Source of the DNA: JAICWP01 sp035252015
GTDB taxonomy: Bacteria; Acidobacteriota; Terriglobia; Terriglobales; Acidobacteriaceae
Length of the DNA: 14,871 nt
Assembly: GCA_035252015.1 (NCBI GenBank)
Contig: DATFDP010000041.1
Coordinates: forward strand, 1-14,871
Reading direction: 5' to 3'
Shown here in pieces: positions 5,026-13,900 of the stretch; within the stretch, counting starts at the first letter, position 1; the number at the start of each line of letters is the position of its first letter. A program made the position numbers and the translations under genes. Under the pieces are notes generated by a model that was not told where the DNA came from, made no database searches, and saw only the letters and a list, made by a program, of their open reading frames with translations.

Positions 5026-6846
5026 TCAACGCAGGTGGATCAACGCTGCCAGGACCACTCCGAAGGCCGCCACTCCAAATGTTAGAAAGGCCACGTAGTC
5101 GCCCACGTGACCACTGTGGATGGAGCGCAGGCCCCGAACGGCCACAGCCACGGGCCGTGTCAGCATGTGCTTGCTGGGCCAGTAGCGGGAAAGCGACAGG
5201 AACGCCAATTCCAGGGCTACGGCTGTAGTGCCGAATGACCAAGCCAGTCCCTTGCCCATGGGGGTGTGTTCTTCCGGGGCAGGCACGACAGGAATCCAGG
5301 CATGTTCCAGCACGCGCGCCTGGTAGCTGGTGGGGTCCTGCATAACGATGGCGGCGGTGTTGGCGGCGCGTTTGAGGCCCGGCGCCAGGCCGATGGCAAT
5401 GGCGAGCAGCACCAGGACAGCCGCGGGCGCAAACATCACGGCAGGAATGCCGTGCGAAGGCTGGGTAGTCTCGCGTCCTTCTTCTATCTTCTTAGCGCCG
5501 GCGGTTTCCGCTTCCTCGCCCTTGCCCATGCCACGGAACACACGCCCCCAAACGCGCAGGACGGCGCTTGCAGTCAGTACCCCCGATACGAAAAAGATGG
5601 CACGCACCCAGCCCTGGCCGATGCTGCCGGCGGCATCAATAATCCCTGATTCGCCGCGGAACGTAGCGAAGCCAGGCATGGAAGCAAGCCCAAGCGCGGC
5701 CACAAAAAATACAATGCCGGTGGCCCGCAGGTCGCGTGCCCGGCCGTGCAGTTCCAGTTCGTCCACGCTGCTGAAGCGGTGCAGCAGCAGCCCGGCCACG
5801 AGAAACAGAGCTGCCTTGACCAGGCCGTGTCCCACCACATACAGGCCCACCCCGGCCAACGCGCCCGCCTTGAGGACGCCGAAGCCGATGGTTAGCAATC
5901 CCACGTGGCTCACGGTCGAAAAGGCCAGCAACCGCTTGATGTGGCGCTGTCCGAAACACATGACCGCGCCGCTTACCGCGGTGAGGGACCCTACCGTCAG
6001 CAGCAGGGCCCGCAGGTCCCAGCGATGGGCGGCGAAGGGGCCGTCGAACATGGTCCAGTACACGCGCAGCACCGCATAAATTCCCAGCTCCACCATAATT
6101 CCGGAGAACAGCACGCACACTGGCGTAGGCGCCACTGCGTGCGCGTCTGCCAGCCAGAAATGGAAGGGGAAAACCGCCGCCTTAATGAAGAACCCGGCCA
6201 GGATGAAAACAAACGCGGTGATCACCAAGCCATCCAGGTTGCCGCCCAGAGTGCGCCCAATCTGCGCCATGTTGAGCGCGCCAGTGCGGCCGTAGAGCAA
6301 GCCGATGCCGCTGAGCACGAGAAATGCGCCCACGGTGTTGGTGATGCCGAAGTTGAGGGCGCCCTGCATGGATTCCGGCTCCTCCACCTTGTAGCCGCAG
6401 AGGGCGAAGGCGGAAGCGCTCATGAGCTCGAAAAACACGAACATGTTGAAAACATCGCCCGTGAGCGTGAATCCGCACATCGCGCCCAGAAATCCCAGCA
6501 TGAGCACGTGGAAGAGCGTGCCAACCGTATCGAAGTAATGCAGCGAGAAAATCAGCGCGGCCAGGACCAGCAAACTGGTGAAAACGGCGGCGCCCGCGCC
6601 AATGGGGTCAATGACGAAGGAAATCCCAAGCGCCACACCGGCTCGAGGCGTCCATCCCCCAAACCAGTGGATAACGGGCTGCACTTGCGTCTGCAGCAGC
6701 AGCACTCCGCAGATTACGCCGGTAGCAATGGTGGCCAGAATGGTTAGCGATTCTGAGATGCGCCGGTGCAAGAACTTATTCAAAGCGGCGAGGAGGGCTG
6801 CCACGGACAACGGAATCACGACCGGCAATGGAGCCAGAGTGGACAT
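5026..6846 (-). CDS. mrpD: Mrp antiporter subunit D-like, proton-translocating (MrpD/MnhD family)
   Basis: This is a 606-residue polytopic membrane protein of the complex I antiporter-like family. It forms the main proton-conducting unit of an Mrp-type Na+/H+ antiporter. The TM5 glutamate is in FFELMSAS (Glu140), the TM7 lysine in GFFIKAAVFPFHFWLADAH (Lys222) and a further lysine in VGHGLVKAALFL (Lys344). HIKRLLAFSTVSHVG (302-316) is the broken-helix region shared with NuoL/M/N. It is longer than the usual roughly 500 residues. After a charged loop (about 440-465), two extra hydrophobic segments follow (532-552 and 583-604), the second introduced by SIHSGHVGDYVAF, recalling the tail of NuoL/HyfB-like subunits. 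The gene is last in the operon, with its ATG directly after the mrpC TGA. Because no MrpA NuoL-like subunit is present, this may be the only large antiporter-like subunit of the complex. Confidence 0.9.
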   Translation of the reverse strand: MSTLAPLPVVIPLSVAALLAALNKFLHRRISESLTILATIATGVICGVLLLQTQVQPVIHWFGGWTPRAGVALGISFVIDPIGAGAAVFTSLLVLAALIFSLHYFDTVGTLFHVLMLGFLGAMCGFTLTGDVFNMFVFFELMSASAFALCGYKVEEPESMQGALNFGITNTVGAFLVLSGIGLLYGRTGALNMAQIGRTLGGNLDGLVITAFVFILAGFFIKAAVFPFHFWLADAHAVAPTPVCVLFSGIMVELGIYAVLRVYWTMFDGPFAAHRWDLRALLLTVGSLTAVSGAVMCFGQRHIKRLLAFSTVSHVGLLTIGFGVLKAGALAGVGLYVVGHGLVKAALFLVAGLLLHRFSSVDELELHGRARDLRATGIVFFVAALGLASMPGFATFRGESGIIDAAGSIGQGWVRAIFFVSGVLTASAVLRVWGRVFRGMGKGEEAETAGAKKIEEGRETTQPSHGIPAVMFAPAAVLVLLAIAIGLAPGLKRAANTAAIVMQDPTSYQARVLEHAWIPVVPAPEEHTPMGKGLAWSFGTTAVALELAFLSLSRYWPSKHMLTRPVAVAVRGLRSIHSGHVGDYVAFLTFGVAAFGVVLAALIHLR

Positions 6847-7191
6847 TCAGCCTTCCAGGGCCTCCAGTTTGTCGGGATCAAGGGTGTTGGCGTGTTTCTG
6901 GAGCTGCAGGGCCAGGGCGAGCAGCAGCGCGACGACCGTAGCTTCCACCACAATGTCAGTTAGCATGAGCGCCTGCACGACGGGATCAACTGCCGGCGTG
7001 CCCACTTTCACGCCCGCAAAAACAGGCGCGGTGCCGCCGACGCGATAGCCAATGAAAAGCAGAAGCACATAAGTGGATGACTGCAGCACAGCGAGACAAA
7101 TCACCAGGTGTACGAAGTTGCGGCTGGTCACTATTCCGTACAGCCCGATGATGAACAGCCAGGCCGCTACGACGTAGGGAAAGAAGCTCAT
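6847..7191 (-). CDS. mrpC: Mrp antiporter subunit C (NuoK-like)
   Basis: This is a 114-residue protein with three membrane segments (about 5-21, 28-47 and 76-97) of the NuoK/MrpC family. The hallmark DPVVQALMLTDIVVEAT (69-85) is clear. It contributes a small membrane subunit to the Mrp complex beside MrpD. It overlaps the fused mrpB gene by four bases (ATGA) and its TGA is followed immediately by the mrpD ATG, so translation is likely coupled on both sides. A stretch of about 15 residues between the second and third helices is a normal MrpC feature. Confidence 0.9.
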   Translation of the reverse strand: MSFFPYVVAAWLFIIGLYGIVTSRNFVHLVICLAVLQSSTYVLLLFIGYRVGGTAPVFAGVKVGTPAVDPVVQALMLTDIVVEATVVALLLALALQLQKHANTLDPDKLEALEG

Positions 7192-7964
7192 TTGCCGCCT
7201 CGCAGCCGGATTTCCAGCGTCTGTTCCAAAAACGCATAGAGCAAAAGAGCGAATCCCGCGGCTACTTCCAGGCCGGTGGCGAGGCTAATGAGGGCAATTG
7301 TGCCGCCCGAATTAATCATCCCCGTAGTGCCCAGGGCGGCAACATTGCGCAGGTAAGAGCCGCCCAGAATGAGGCCGGCAAAACCGACGGCCAGATAGCT
7401 GACCGCGCCGACAGCCTCCGCCACCTCCACCAGCGTATGGGAGGTGATTTGCTTGAATTTCTTCAGGTTGCCGGCCAAGTACACCAGCAGGGGCGCGGTG
7501 GCTAAGATCACGCCGCCTTGAAAACCCCCGCCCGGCGTGAGTTGTCCGTGGGCAACGATGTATAGGCCGAACACAACCAGAGGCCCCACCAGGGCCAGTG
7601 TGAGCACGCGGGTAGCGTCACTGGCTTCGGGCGCTTGGCGTTCGGGGCTTTGATCGGCCAGGCCCTCATCCCTGCGCTCACTTTTTTCTTCTTCGCGCTG
7701 GCGGCGCAGCAAGACGACCCCGCCGATCACCGACATGAACAGAATAAATTCTTCGCCCAGTGTGTCGAAGCCGCGATAGTCGAAGTTCACGGCGGTGACC
7801 ACATCGGTTACATGGCGTTCGTAAGTTGCCACCCGGTTGAGCACATCACCGTAGGGACCCCGATAGTGCCCTACCGGCGGCAGCCCCTTCAAACCCCACA
7901 AGTACACGCCGGCGAAAGCGGCTGCTGAGAATAAGAAGAAGACCAGCCGAGCGCGGCGCTTCAT
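7188..7964 (-). CDS. mrpB: Mrp antiporter subunit B fused to an MrpA-tail/MbhE-like N-terminal domain
   Basis: This is a 258-residue membrane protein in two parts. Residues 1-88 have one N-terminal membrane segment, a soluble loop and then FDYRGFDTLGEEFILF, the signature that in classical systems sits at the C-terminus of MrpA and in Mbh complexes is the separate subunit MbhE. A highly charged linker (about 89-117) follows. Residues 118-258 are the MnhB domain, with HGQLTPGGGFQGGVI (139-153) and NSGGTIALISLATGLEV as hallmarks and four membrane segments. The gene overlaps its neighbours by four bases on each side (ATGA). It is probably a genuine fusion, since the linker is in frame and both halves are intact. 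Confidence 0.87.
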   Translation of the reverse strand: MKRRARLVFFLFSAAAFAGVYLWGLKGLPPVGHYRGPYGDVLNRVATYERHVTDVVTAVNFDYRGFDTLGEEFILFMSVIGGVVLLRRQREEEKSERRDEGLADQSPERQAPEASDATRVLTLALVGPLVVFGLYIVAHGQLTPGGGFQGGVILATAPLLVYLAGNLKKFKQITSHTLVEVAEAVGAVSYLAVGFAGLILGGSYLRNVAALGTTGMINSGGTIALISLATGLEVAAGFALLLYAFLEQTLEIRLRGGK

Positions 7965-8236
7965 GCGGCTTTTTTCTCCTTACGCCGCTCCTGCTCTTCT
8001 TCTTCTTGACGGCGGATTTTGGTTAAGGCCAGCAGGATCATCAGCGGCAGCGCCACGGCCCCAATCACGATCTGCGATAGAGCCACGTCGGGTGCCTGAA
8101 AAATGAAAAACATCAGCGCCATCACCAGCCCATAGAAGCTGATGCCGATGGCCTGCTTGGCGGGATCGCGTGTCAACACGACTGCCGTCGCGGTAACCGC
8201 CACAAAACTCAGAATGGTGAATTGCAGAAACAGCAT
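7961..8236 (-). CDS. DUF4040 membrane subunit (MrpA C-terminal/MbhD-like)
   Basis: This is a 91-residue protein with three membrane segments (about 2-20, 28-46 and 51-71) and a very charged C-terminal tail, RRQEEEEQERRKEKKAA. FIFQAPDVALSQIVIGA is the DUF4040 signature normally found near the C-terminus of MrpA, here encoded on its own as in MbhD of archaeal complexes. It likely takes the place that the NuoJ-like part of MrpA occupies in the complex. Its ATG lies ten bases after the mrpG stop with only a weak ribosome binding site, and its stop overlaps the fused mrpB start. Confidence 0.85.
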   Translation of the reverse strand: MLFLQFTILSFVAVTATAVVLTRDPAKQAIGISFYGLVMALMFFIFQAPDVALSQIVIGAVALPLMILLALTKIRRQEEEEQERRKEKKAA

Positions 8237-8246
8237 GTTTGCCGGC

Positions 8247-8606
8247 CTAATTGCCCTTGTGCTGGCGGTTGGAAATCTGCTCCAGGCCTTCGACCTTTTC
8301 TCCTTCCGCCGGCTGCCAATGGCCCAATTCGCGTACCCTGGCTGCGCGGGCGGTGGCGTGGGTAAGCACCGCGTTCATCAGGAAGAGCACAATCACGATG
8401 AGGCTCATCTTGATCGCCGCCTGACCCCAGCCCTGCTCGATGACCACCGCAATCAGCAGGGCTACAGTTGCGACTGTGCTCACTGTTGCCATGTAATGCA
8501 GGCGCTCGAAGAAATCCTTCATCACCACGATGCCCAGGCAGCAGATAAGGCAGGTCGCCACCGCCACCCACACCAGCACCTCCACGGCGATGGTCGGCGC
8601 ACTCAT
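8247..8606 (-). CDS. mrpG: Mrp antiporter subunit G
   Basis: This is a 119-residue protein with three membrane segments (about 7-29, 41-60 and 64-83). MKDFFERLHYMATVST matches the MrpG/MnhG hallmark DFFxRLHAxT. A soluble tail of about 30 residues is rich in Glu and Gln. The ATG overlaps the mrpF stop by four bases, so mrpF and mrpG are translationally coupled. It is an accessory membrane subunit of the Mrp complex. Confidence 0.9.
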   Translation of the reverse strand: MSAPTIAVEVLVWVAVATCLICCLGIVVMKDFFERLHYMATVSTVATVALLIAVVIEQGWGQAAIKMSLIVIVLFLMNAVLTHATARAARVRELGHWQPAEGEKVEGLEQISNRQHKGN

Positions 8607-8854
8607 AGCCAGCGCTCCAAAAAGCGTGCGAACACCAGCCCACCACCGAACGCGAGCAGAGCCAGGGCCAGGGCCAGGTCATAAAAGTTGACTCGCCCCA
8701 TGCCTTCGGCCAGCATCACCAGCAGCAGGGTCACGATCATGCCCGCCATTTCCAGCCCGACCAGGCGCTCCATGGTGTCGCCGCGAAAACTGGCAATGCC
8801 GCACGGCACCAGGGCGAATAAAAGCACCGCTGCTCCCAGCAGCCATACGTTCAT
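8603..8854 (-). CDS. mrpF: Mrp antiporter subunit F
   Basis: This is an 83-residue protein with three membrane segments and the MrpF pattern: FRGDTMERLVGLEMAG for the usual RGPTxxDRVVALD block, then NFYDLALALALLAF in the last helix. Length and hydrophobicity match the family. It overlaps mrpE upstream and mrpG downstream by four bases each. Small MrpF subunits support assembly and ion transport in Mrp antiporters. Confidence 0.9.
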   Translation of the reverse strand: MNVWLLGAAVLLFALVPCGIASFRGDTMERLVGLEMAGMIVTLLLVMLAEGMGRVNFYDLALALALLAFGGGLVFARFLERWL

Positions 8855-9357
8855 GCTGTCGCCCCCAGCTTCTTCGTCACCAGGGGCGTGCCCGTGGGCG
8901 AGACCTGGTGAACCAGCATGAAATTTCGCTCTTTATCTACGCCCACCACTATGAAGTTCGGAGGAATGGTGGTCAGCGTTAGAGCGAGGGCGCGACGGGC
9001 TGCGGATTCAGAATCGTCCCCACCGGCGCGAAAGGGAACTACGCGGAATTGCGCCTCCGACTTCTTTCCTGCCAGCCGGCGGGCCAGGGCCCAGAAGATG
9101 GAGGCCGAGCCCGTGAGCACGTACCATGGCTCCCAGGCAAATAACCAGAGCCATTTCAGACGAGGGCGGAATTTGGCGAAGCGCTTGGACTTGACCAAGC
9201 CGTCTGCCACCCCGCCTAGCGCCGCGCCGCCGATTCCCGCAGTGAACTCGGCCAGTTGCGTTGAACTGACGAACAGCATCCACAGGCCGAGCAGAAATAG
9301 AAATTCGATGCTGGAGAATTCAATAGCCTTGAAAACCCGCCCCTTCACCCGGACCAC
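8851..9357 (-). CDS. mrpE: Mrp antiporter subunit E
   Basis: This is a 168-residue protein with an N-terminal membrane pair (about 15-31 and 36-52), a further hydrophobic stretch (70-92) and a soluble C-terminal domain. TLTTIPPNFIVVGVD (127-141) followed by FMLVHQVSP is the MrpE/MnhE signature. The start is a GTG. Position 9357 is the first in-frame choice, but a second GTG at 9348 has the better upstream purine stretch (GGTGG), so the true protein may be three residues shorter. It is the first gene of the operon, 224 bases after the transporter gene, and its stop overlaps the mrpF start. Confidence 0.88.
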   Translation of the reverse strand: MVRVKGRVFKAIEFSSIEFLFLLGLWMLFVSSTQLAEFTAGIGGAALGGVADGLVKSKRFAKFRPRLKWLWLFAWEPWYVLTGSASIFWALARRLAGKKSEAQFRVVPFRAGGDDSESAARRALALTLTTIPPNFIVVGVDKERNFMLVHQVSPTGTPLVTKKLGATA

Positions 9358-9581
9358 CTTTACGCAATGCTCTGCTCTAAACTAGAAAGCAGAGTTGAAG
9401 TGCAGGTTGCCCCGTCAACTTCTTGGCCACTGATAAACACAGTTGGAAACTGATTCAAAACCCTGGACAACTCCGTTCCAAGCTGGAAGAAGAAGCATAG
9501 GAGTTGCTCTGTTCGCTCTAAAGCCGCGCGTAGAATCAGAGGCGGAAGGAAGTTGTTTAGGTGCACCACGAAATTCCGCGC
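9358..9581. other. Intergenic region before the mrp operon; holds a hairpin, no convincing gene
   Basis: This 224-base gap probably carries the promoter and leader of the mrp operon, but no confident -35/-10 pair is visible. CTCTGCT (9370-9376) pairs exactly with AGCAGAG (9388-9394) around an 11-base loop; CAA (9365-9367) and TTG (9395-9397) can extend the stem past a bulge. The hairpin lies 12 bases upstream of the mrpE GTG. A GTG-started frame of 69 codons (9360-9569, - strand) fills most of the gap and stops two bases before mrpE, but its third-position composition is unlike its neighbours and the product resembles nothing I know. Confidence 0.5.
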
Positions 9582-10379
9582 TCAGCCTTCGTACCCTGCC
9601 TTTACCTGGCCGTAATTGAGCAGGCTGACGATCATGACCCCGCCTACAATATTGCCCAAGGTAGCAAAAGCCAGCCACAGGAAGTACTGGTTTACCGGCA
9701 CCAGGCCCGCGAATACCGCACTCCAGATTTCGCCGCTGCTGGCAATGCAGTGAGCAAAGTGGCCCAGGCCAACCACAAAGCTGAGCAGCCAGATGACGAT
9801 GATCTGCCCGATGGTCCAGTGGCTGGCAGTCACCATCCAGGCCACCAGCGCGATCAGCCAACCACCAATTACGCCTGACCAGAAAGCGTGAGCGGAGGTT
9901 TGGGCCGCAATTTGCAGGCCCAACCTGGCCAGGATTTCCGCCACTTTGGGCTCCAGCGCGCCGCTGCGGATCGCCAGCACGCCGAAGCCCATCGCGCCCG
10001 CCACATTACTGAGGAACACCACGCCCCAGAGCCGCAGGGTGTTGACAACATGCTTGTGCTCATCCAACACCAGCACGACAGGGTAGAGCGTGTTCTCTGT
10101 AAACAATTGGGCACGGCCGATAATGACGGCGATGAAACCTACCGGATAAAACAGGTAGGAGATAAATTCGGCCGGCTGCCCCGAGCCCAGCACTGCCTGC
10201 GCAATGGCCACCGCCAAGCCGGTCAGGCCCATGGTCACGCCGCCGGCCAGGCCGGAGAAGGCCAGAGCGCGGGAGGAGCGGTTTAACTCCTCCCGGGCGT
10301 TGCGCGACACGCCTTCAAAGATTTCGTGGACGCTACGCCGTGAAGAATCCAAAGCGAGCGGCTGCGACTGTTTGGGCAC
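9582..10379 (-). CDS. Formate/nitrite transporter (FNT) family channel, YfdC-like
   Basis: This is a 265-residue membrane channel of the FNT family, whose members pass small monovalent anions such as formate or nitrite. GRAQLFTENTL (88-98) matches the conserved LFTEN segment, and GLGHFAHCIASSGEIW holds the candidate central pore His (His210). About six membrane segments are present (about 41-62, 72-90, 117-137, 165-184, 190-208, 230-255), as expected. Length suits the family. The start is uncertain: GTG 10379 (MPKQSQPLAL) is chosen because an upstream ATG at 10559 would overlap the response regulator gene by more than 100 bases and add a non-family leader; no strong ribosome binding site is seen for either. 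It lies 68 bases downstream of the response regulator on the same strand. The YfdC-like subgroup has no firmly established substrate. Confidence 0.82.
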   Translation of the reverse strand: MPKQSQPLALDSSRRSVHEIFEGVSRNAREELNRSSRALAFSGLAGGVTMGLTGLAVAIAQAVLGSGQPAEFISYLFYPVGFIAVIIGRAQLFTENTLYPVVLVLDEHKHVVNTLRLWGVVFLSNVAGAMGFGVLAIRSGALEPKVAEILARLGLQIAAQTSAHAFWSGVIGGWLIALVAWMVTASHWTIGQIIVIWLLSFVVGLGHFAHCIASSGEIWSAVFAGLVPVNQYFLWLAFATLGNIVGGVMIVSLLNYGQVKAGYEG

Positions 10380-10447
10380 GCCGGTTGGATGCGGATTTTC
10401 AGCCAGCCTATGGCCCCGGTACCCTAGGAACCCGTCAAAGGCCGCGC

Positions 10448-10906
10448 TCAGTGCCCGGCCGCGGCGCTGGCGCCCTTGGGCACCTCGTTCAGGACCAGCC
10501 AGTACAAGCCCAGCTGCTTGGTGGCTTCCATAAACTGCACGAAATCCACGGGCTTGCACACATAGCTGTTGGCTCCAAGCTTGTAGCTGGTCACCACGTC
10601 TCCTTCTTCGTCGGAGGAAGTGAGCACCACTACGGGAATCAGCCTGGTCCGGGGAGTCTCCCGCAATCTGCGCAGCACCTCTAGCCCGTCTACCTTGGGC
10701 AGCTTGAGGTCGAGCAGAATCAGCTGCGGCGCGGGAATAGGCCGTCGCCCCGAATCACCTTCCGCGCCGAAGAGCAACTCCAGCGCTTCGGCGCCATCGT
10801 GGGCCACGATGATGTCGTTCATCACGTGCGCCTTTTTCAGGGCCCGGATAGTGAGCGCCTCATGGTCCGGGTTATCTTCCACCAGCAGGATGTTTGTATT
10901 TTGCAT
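10448..10906 (-). CDS. Single-domain response regulator (Rcp1/CheY-like)
   Basis: This is a 152-residue receiver domain without an output domain. The acidic pocket is Glu10/Asp11 (ILLVEDNPDH), the phosphoacceptor Asp66 (LILLDLKLPKVDG), the switch Thr96 (VVLTSS) and the conserved Lys118 (VCKPVD). The long loop GDSGRRPIPAP before beta-3 is typical of the Rcp1-like regulators that pair with phytochrome-type or PAS kinases. The start at 10906 is supported by AAAGGAG six bases upstream; the frame is open further upstream but overlaps the kinase gene there. It follows the sensor kinase by 26 bases and is very likely its partner. With no DNA-binding domain, it would signal by protein contact or phosphotransfer. 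Confidence 0.93.
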   Translation of the reverse strand: MQNTNILLVEDNPDHEALTIRALKKAHVMNDIIVAHDGAEALELLFGAEGDSGRRPIPAPQLILLDLKLPKVDGLEVLRRLRETPRTRLIPVVVLTSSDEEGDVVTSYKLGANSYVCKPVDFVQFMEATKQLGLYWLVLNEVPKGASAAAGH

Positions 10907-10932
10907 TTCCACTCCTTTGAGATTTTCGCCGT

Positions 10933-13900
10933 TTAGTCCAGCGAGAAATAAAAAGTTGCGCCTTTGCCCACTGCGCCTTCCGCCCACACCTTTCCCCCGT
11001 GGCGTTTGATGACGCGCTGCACCGTGGCCAGGCCGATGCCGGTACCTTCGAACTGCTCCTTGGCGTGCAGACGCTGGAAAGGCGTGAACAGCTGGGTCAC
11101 ATAAGTCATGTCGAAGCCGATGCCGTTGTCGCGCACGTAATAGGCAGTCTTGCCGTCTTTTTGCAAGCTGCCAAACTCGACGGTTGGCTCCGGATTGCGA
11201 GCGCTGAACTTCCACGCGTTCTGCAGCAGATTCTGCAGAGCGACACTCAGCAGGCGGCGGTCGCCATGCGCTTGCAGTCCGTTGGCCACATGGAACCGCA
11301 CGCGCCGCGCCGGATCGGCTTTCTGGATCATGGCCGCGGTAGAGAGCGCTAAAAGAGTAAGATCCACAGGCTCGTGCAGCAATTGGCTGCGCATAACGCG
11401 CGAAAGCTGCAGGAGAGCGTCTATCAGCTGCGCCATATTTTGGCTGGCGTTACGTATGCGGCGCAGTGAGTCCTGTCCCTCTGCATCCACTTTGTCGCGG
11501 TAGTCCTCCAGCAGGATCTGACTGAAGCCATCAATGCTGCGCAGTGGCGCCCGCAGATCGTGGGAAACCGAGTAGCTGAACGCCTCCAGTTCGGCCACGC
11601 TGTTCTCCAGTTCCTGCGTGCGCTGGCGCAAGCTATCTTCCAGACGTTTGCGCTCGGTGACATCGCGGGCGGCCGCAAACACGCCTTCCACTTGCCCCGC
11701 TTCGTTACGGAAAACGGAAGCGTTGTAGACAACTTGGGTGATCCGGCCGGAGCGATGGCGAATGGCCAGCGGATAATCCTGCACCAGACCTTCGGCAAAG
11801 ACCTGCCGGTACCCGGCTCGCGCTTTGTCCGGCTCGGTGAAATAATCCGAAAAATCGCTGCCCACGAGCTGCTTCCGTTCCACCCCTGTAACCTCTTCTG
11901 TGGCGCGATTGACATCGGTTATCCGGCCATCCGTGGCAATCGTGACCAGGGGGTCCAGGCTGGCTTCGATGAGGGAGCGGGTGTAGGCTCCCCCGGCCCG
12001 CAGCTCCTCTTCCAGCTGCTTACGCTGTGTGATATCGCGATTAATCTCCAGAATGCTGGCCGGGTGGCCGTGATGGTCGCGCTGCAGCGACCATCGGCTG
12101 GCCACGACGATGCTCCTGCCGTCGCGGGTGCGGTGCCTAAGTTCTCCTTCCCACTTTCCTTCTTGCTCGAGAGCTGCCCGAATGTCGGGCAACGGCAGCG
12201 GAAACTCGGTGTGCAGGAGTTCCGGGGCGACGCGGCCGACCGCTTGCTTTGCGGTCCAGCCATAAGTTTCCTCCGCACCCCGATTCCAGAAGGTGATTCG
12301 ATACTGCAAGTCGAAAACAACAATGGCATCGTGGGCCAGGCTCAGCAGCACCGCCTGCTTTCGCAGTTCGTCTTCAATTAGCTTGCGGTCGTGAATGTCG
12401 GTGCAGGTGCCTACCCATTCACGAATACTCCCGTCTTGCTCCAGGACCGGCACGCCACGGACGGCCATGTGGCGATAATGACCATCGCGCCTGCGCATGC
12501 GGTATTCCGTTTCATACAGAGACCTATTGGCCACGGCCTGGGACCAGACGGCGGCGGTGTGCTCGCGATCATCAGGGTGCAGGCCTTCGATCCAACCCCA
12601 GCCCTGGATTTCATCATGTGTCTGGCCAGTAAACTCCCGCCACAAGGGCATGTCGTAAGCGACCAGGCCTTGCGGATCCGTGGTCCACACCACCTGGGCG
12701 CTGGCCAGCACCAGGGCGCGGTAGCGCTGCTCGCTTTCGCGGAGAGCACGTTCCATTCCCCGACGCTCGCTGATGTCCCGGGCGGCGGCAAACACGCCAG
12801 TAACCGTACCCGCCTGGTCGTGGTAGACCGAGGCGTTGTAGAGCACCGGCGTAATGCGCCCCTCGCGGTGGCGCAGCTCGAGTTCGTAGTCGTGGACACT
12901 GCCCTCCCGGAACACCTGCCGATACCCCCCCCGCGCCTTCTCCGGGTCCGTGAAGTAATCAGAGAAGTCGGTCCCGATCAGCTCCTGGCGCGAGCTTCCG
13001 GTGACTGCTTCCGTGGCCGCGTTCACATCCGTGATCTTGCCGTCGGGGGAGATGGTGACCAGCGGGTCCAAGCTGGCTTCGATCAGGGAGCGGGTGTAGG
13101 CCTGCTTTTCCCGCAGCGCGCTTTCGGCGCGTTCCACCGAATGCATCTGGGTTTGCAGAGCGCTGTTAAGCTGGCGCAGCTGGCGGGCGCGCTCTCTTGT
13201 GCTACGCAGCAGGTGGAGCACCAGGTAAAGCAGCGCCGCCTGGATCAATCCCACGGTCAGCGCCAGGGTATCCAGTGACTGCTCGGGATGCAGCGCATGC
13301 AGTGCTTGCCAGAGGGCAACCGAGGCAGCGGCCACGGCCAGACTTCCCAATAGAGAGGACCAGGGAGGCAGGTCGCCCGAATCGGCTGTGTACTGGCGCC
13401 AAGCGAGAGCAATTACCCCCAGTCCGAGAGCGGCCATCATGGCCGCTGTGGGCGCGGCCATGGGAGTGAACCGTCCCCAGTCGTAAGCCGTGGGAATATT
13501 AGCCAGGTATCCAATAAACCCCACCAACCCAAGCGCGGCGACCAGCGCTGCCGTAATCGCTTGCAGGCTATTGCGCATTGCGCTCTTGCTCTCGCTGGCC
13601 AGCAACAAAGCACCGCCCAGGAGCGCGAAGCACACCGCGGTGTTGGGCGCCATACGCGGATCAATCGAGGGCGCGACCCGGGCGGTGTTGAAAAACAGAC
13701 CATCGATGCCCAGGCTGATGTTGAACAGATACTCGCAAAAGGTGAGCAGGCCGATGCCCGCTATTGGCATCGCCGCCGCACGTGCCCAACCGATCTTGAC
13801 CCTTGACAGCAGCAGCAAGGAGGTCCCGGCGAGCACAAAGCAGAGCCCAGCGTTATAACGCACGGGCACGGAGTCGAACAGAAGAACCACGGGAGAAACA

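Noticed and set aside
5905..6747. Long + strand frame antisense to mrpD
   Set aside because: The product is His/Gln/Glu-rich without family features, while the opposite strand carries clear MrpD motifs.
12391..13278. 295-codon + strand frame antisense to the kinase
   Set aside because: It mirrors the PAS repeat DNA; the repeated text comes from the duplicated PAS segments on the other strand.
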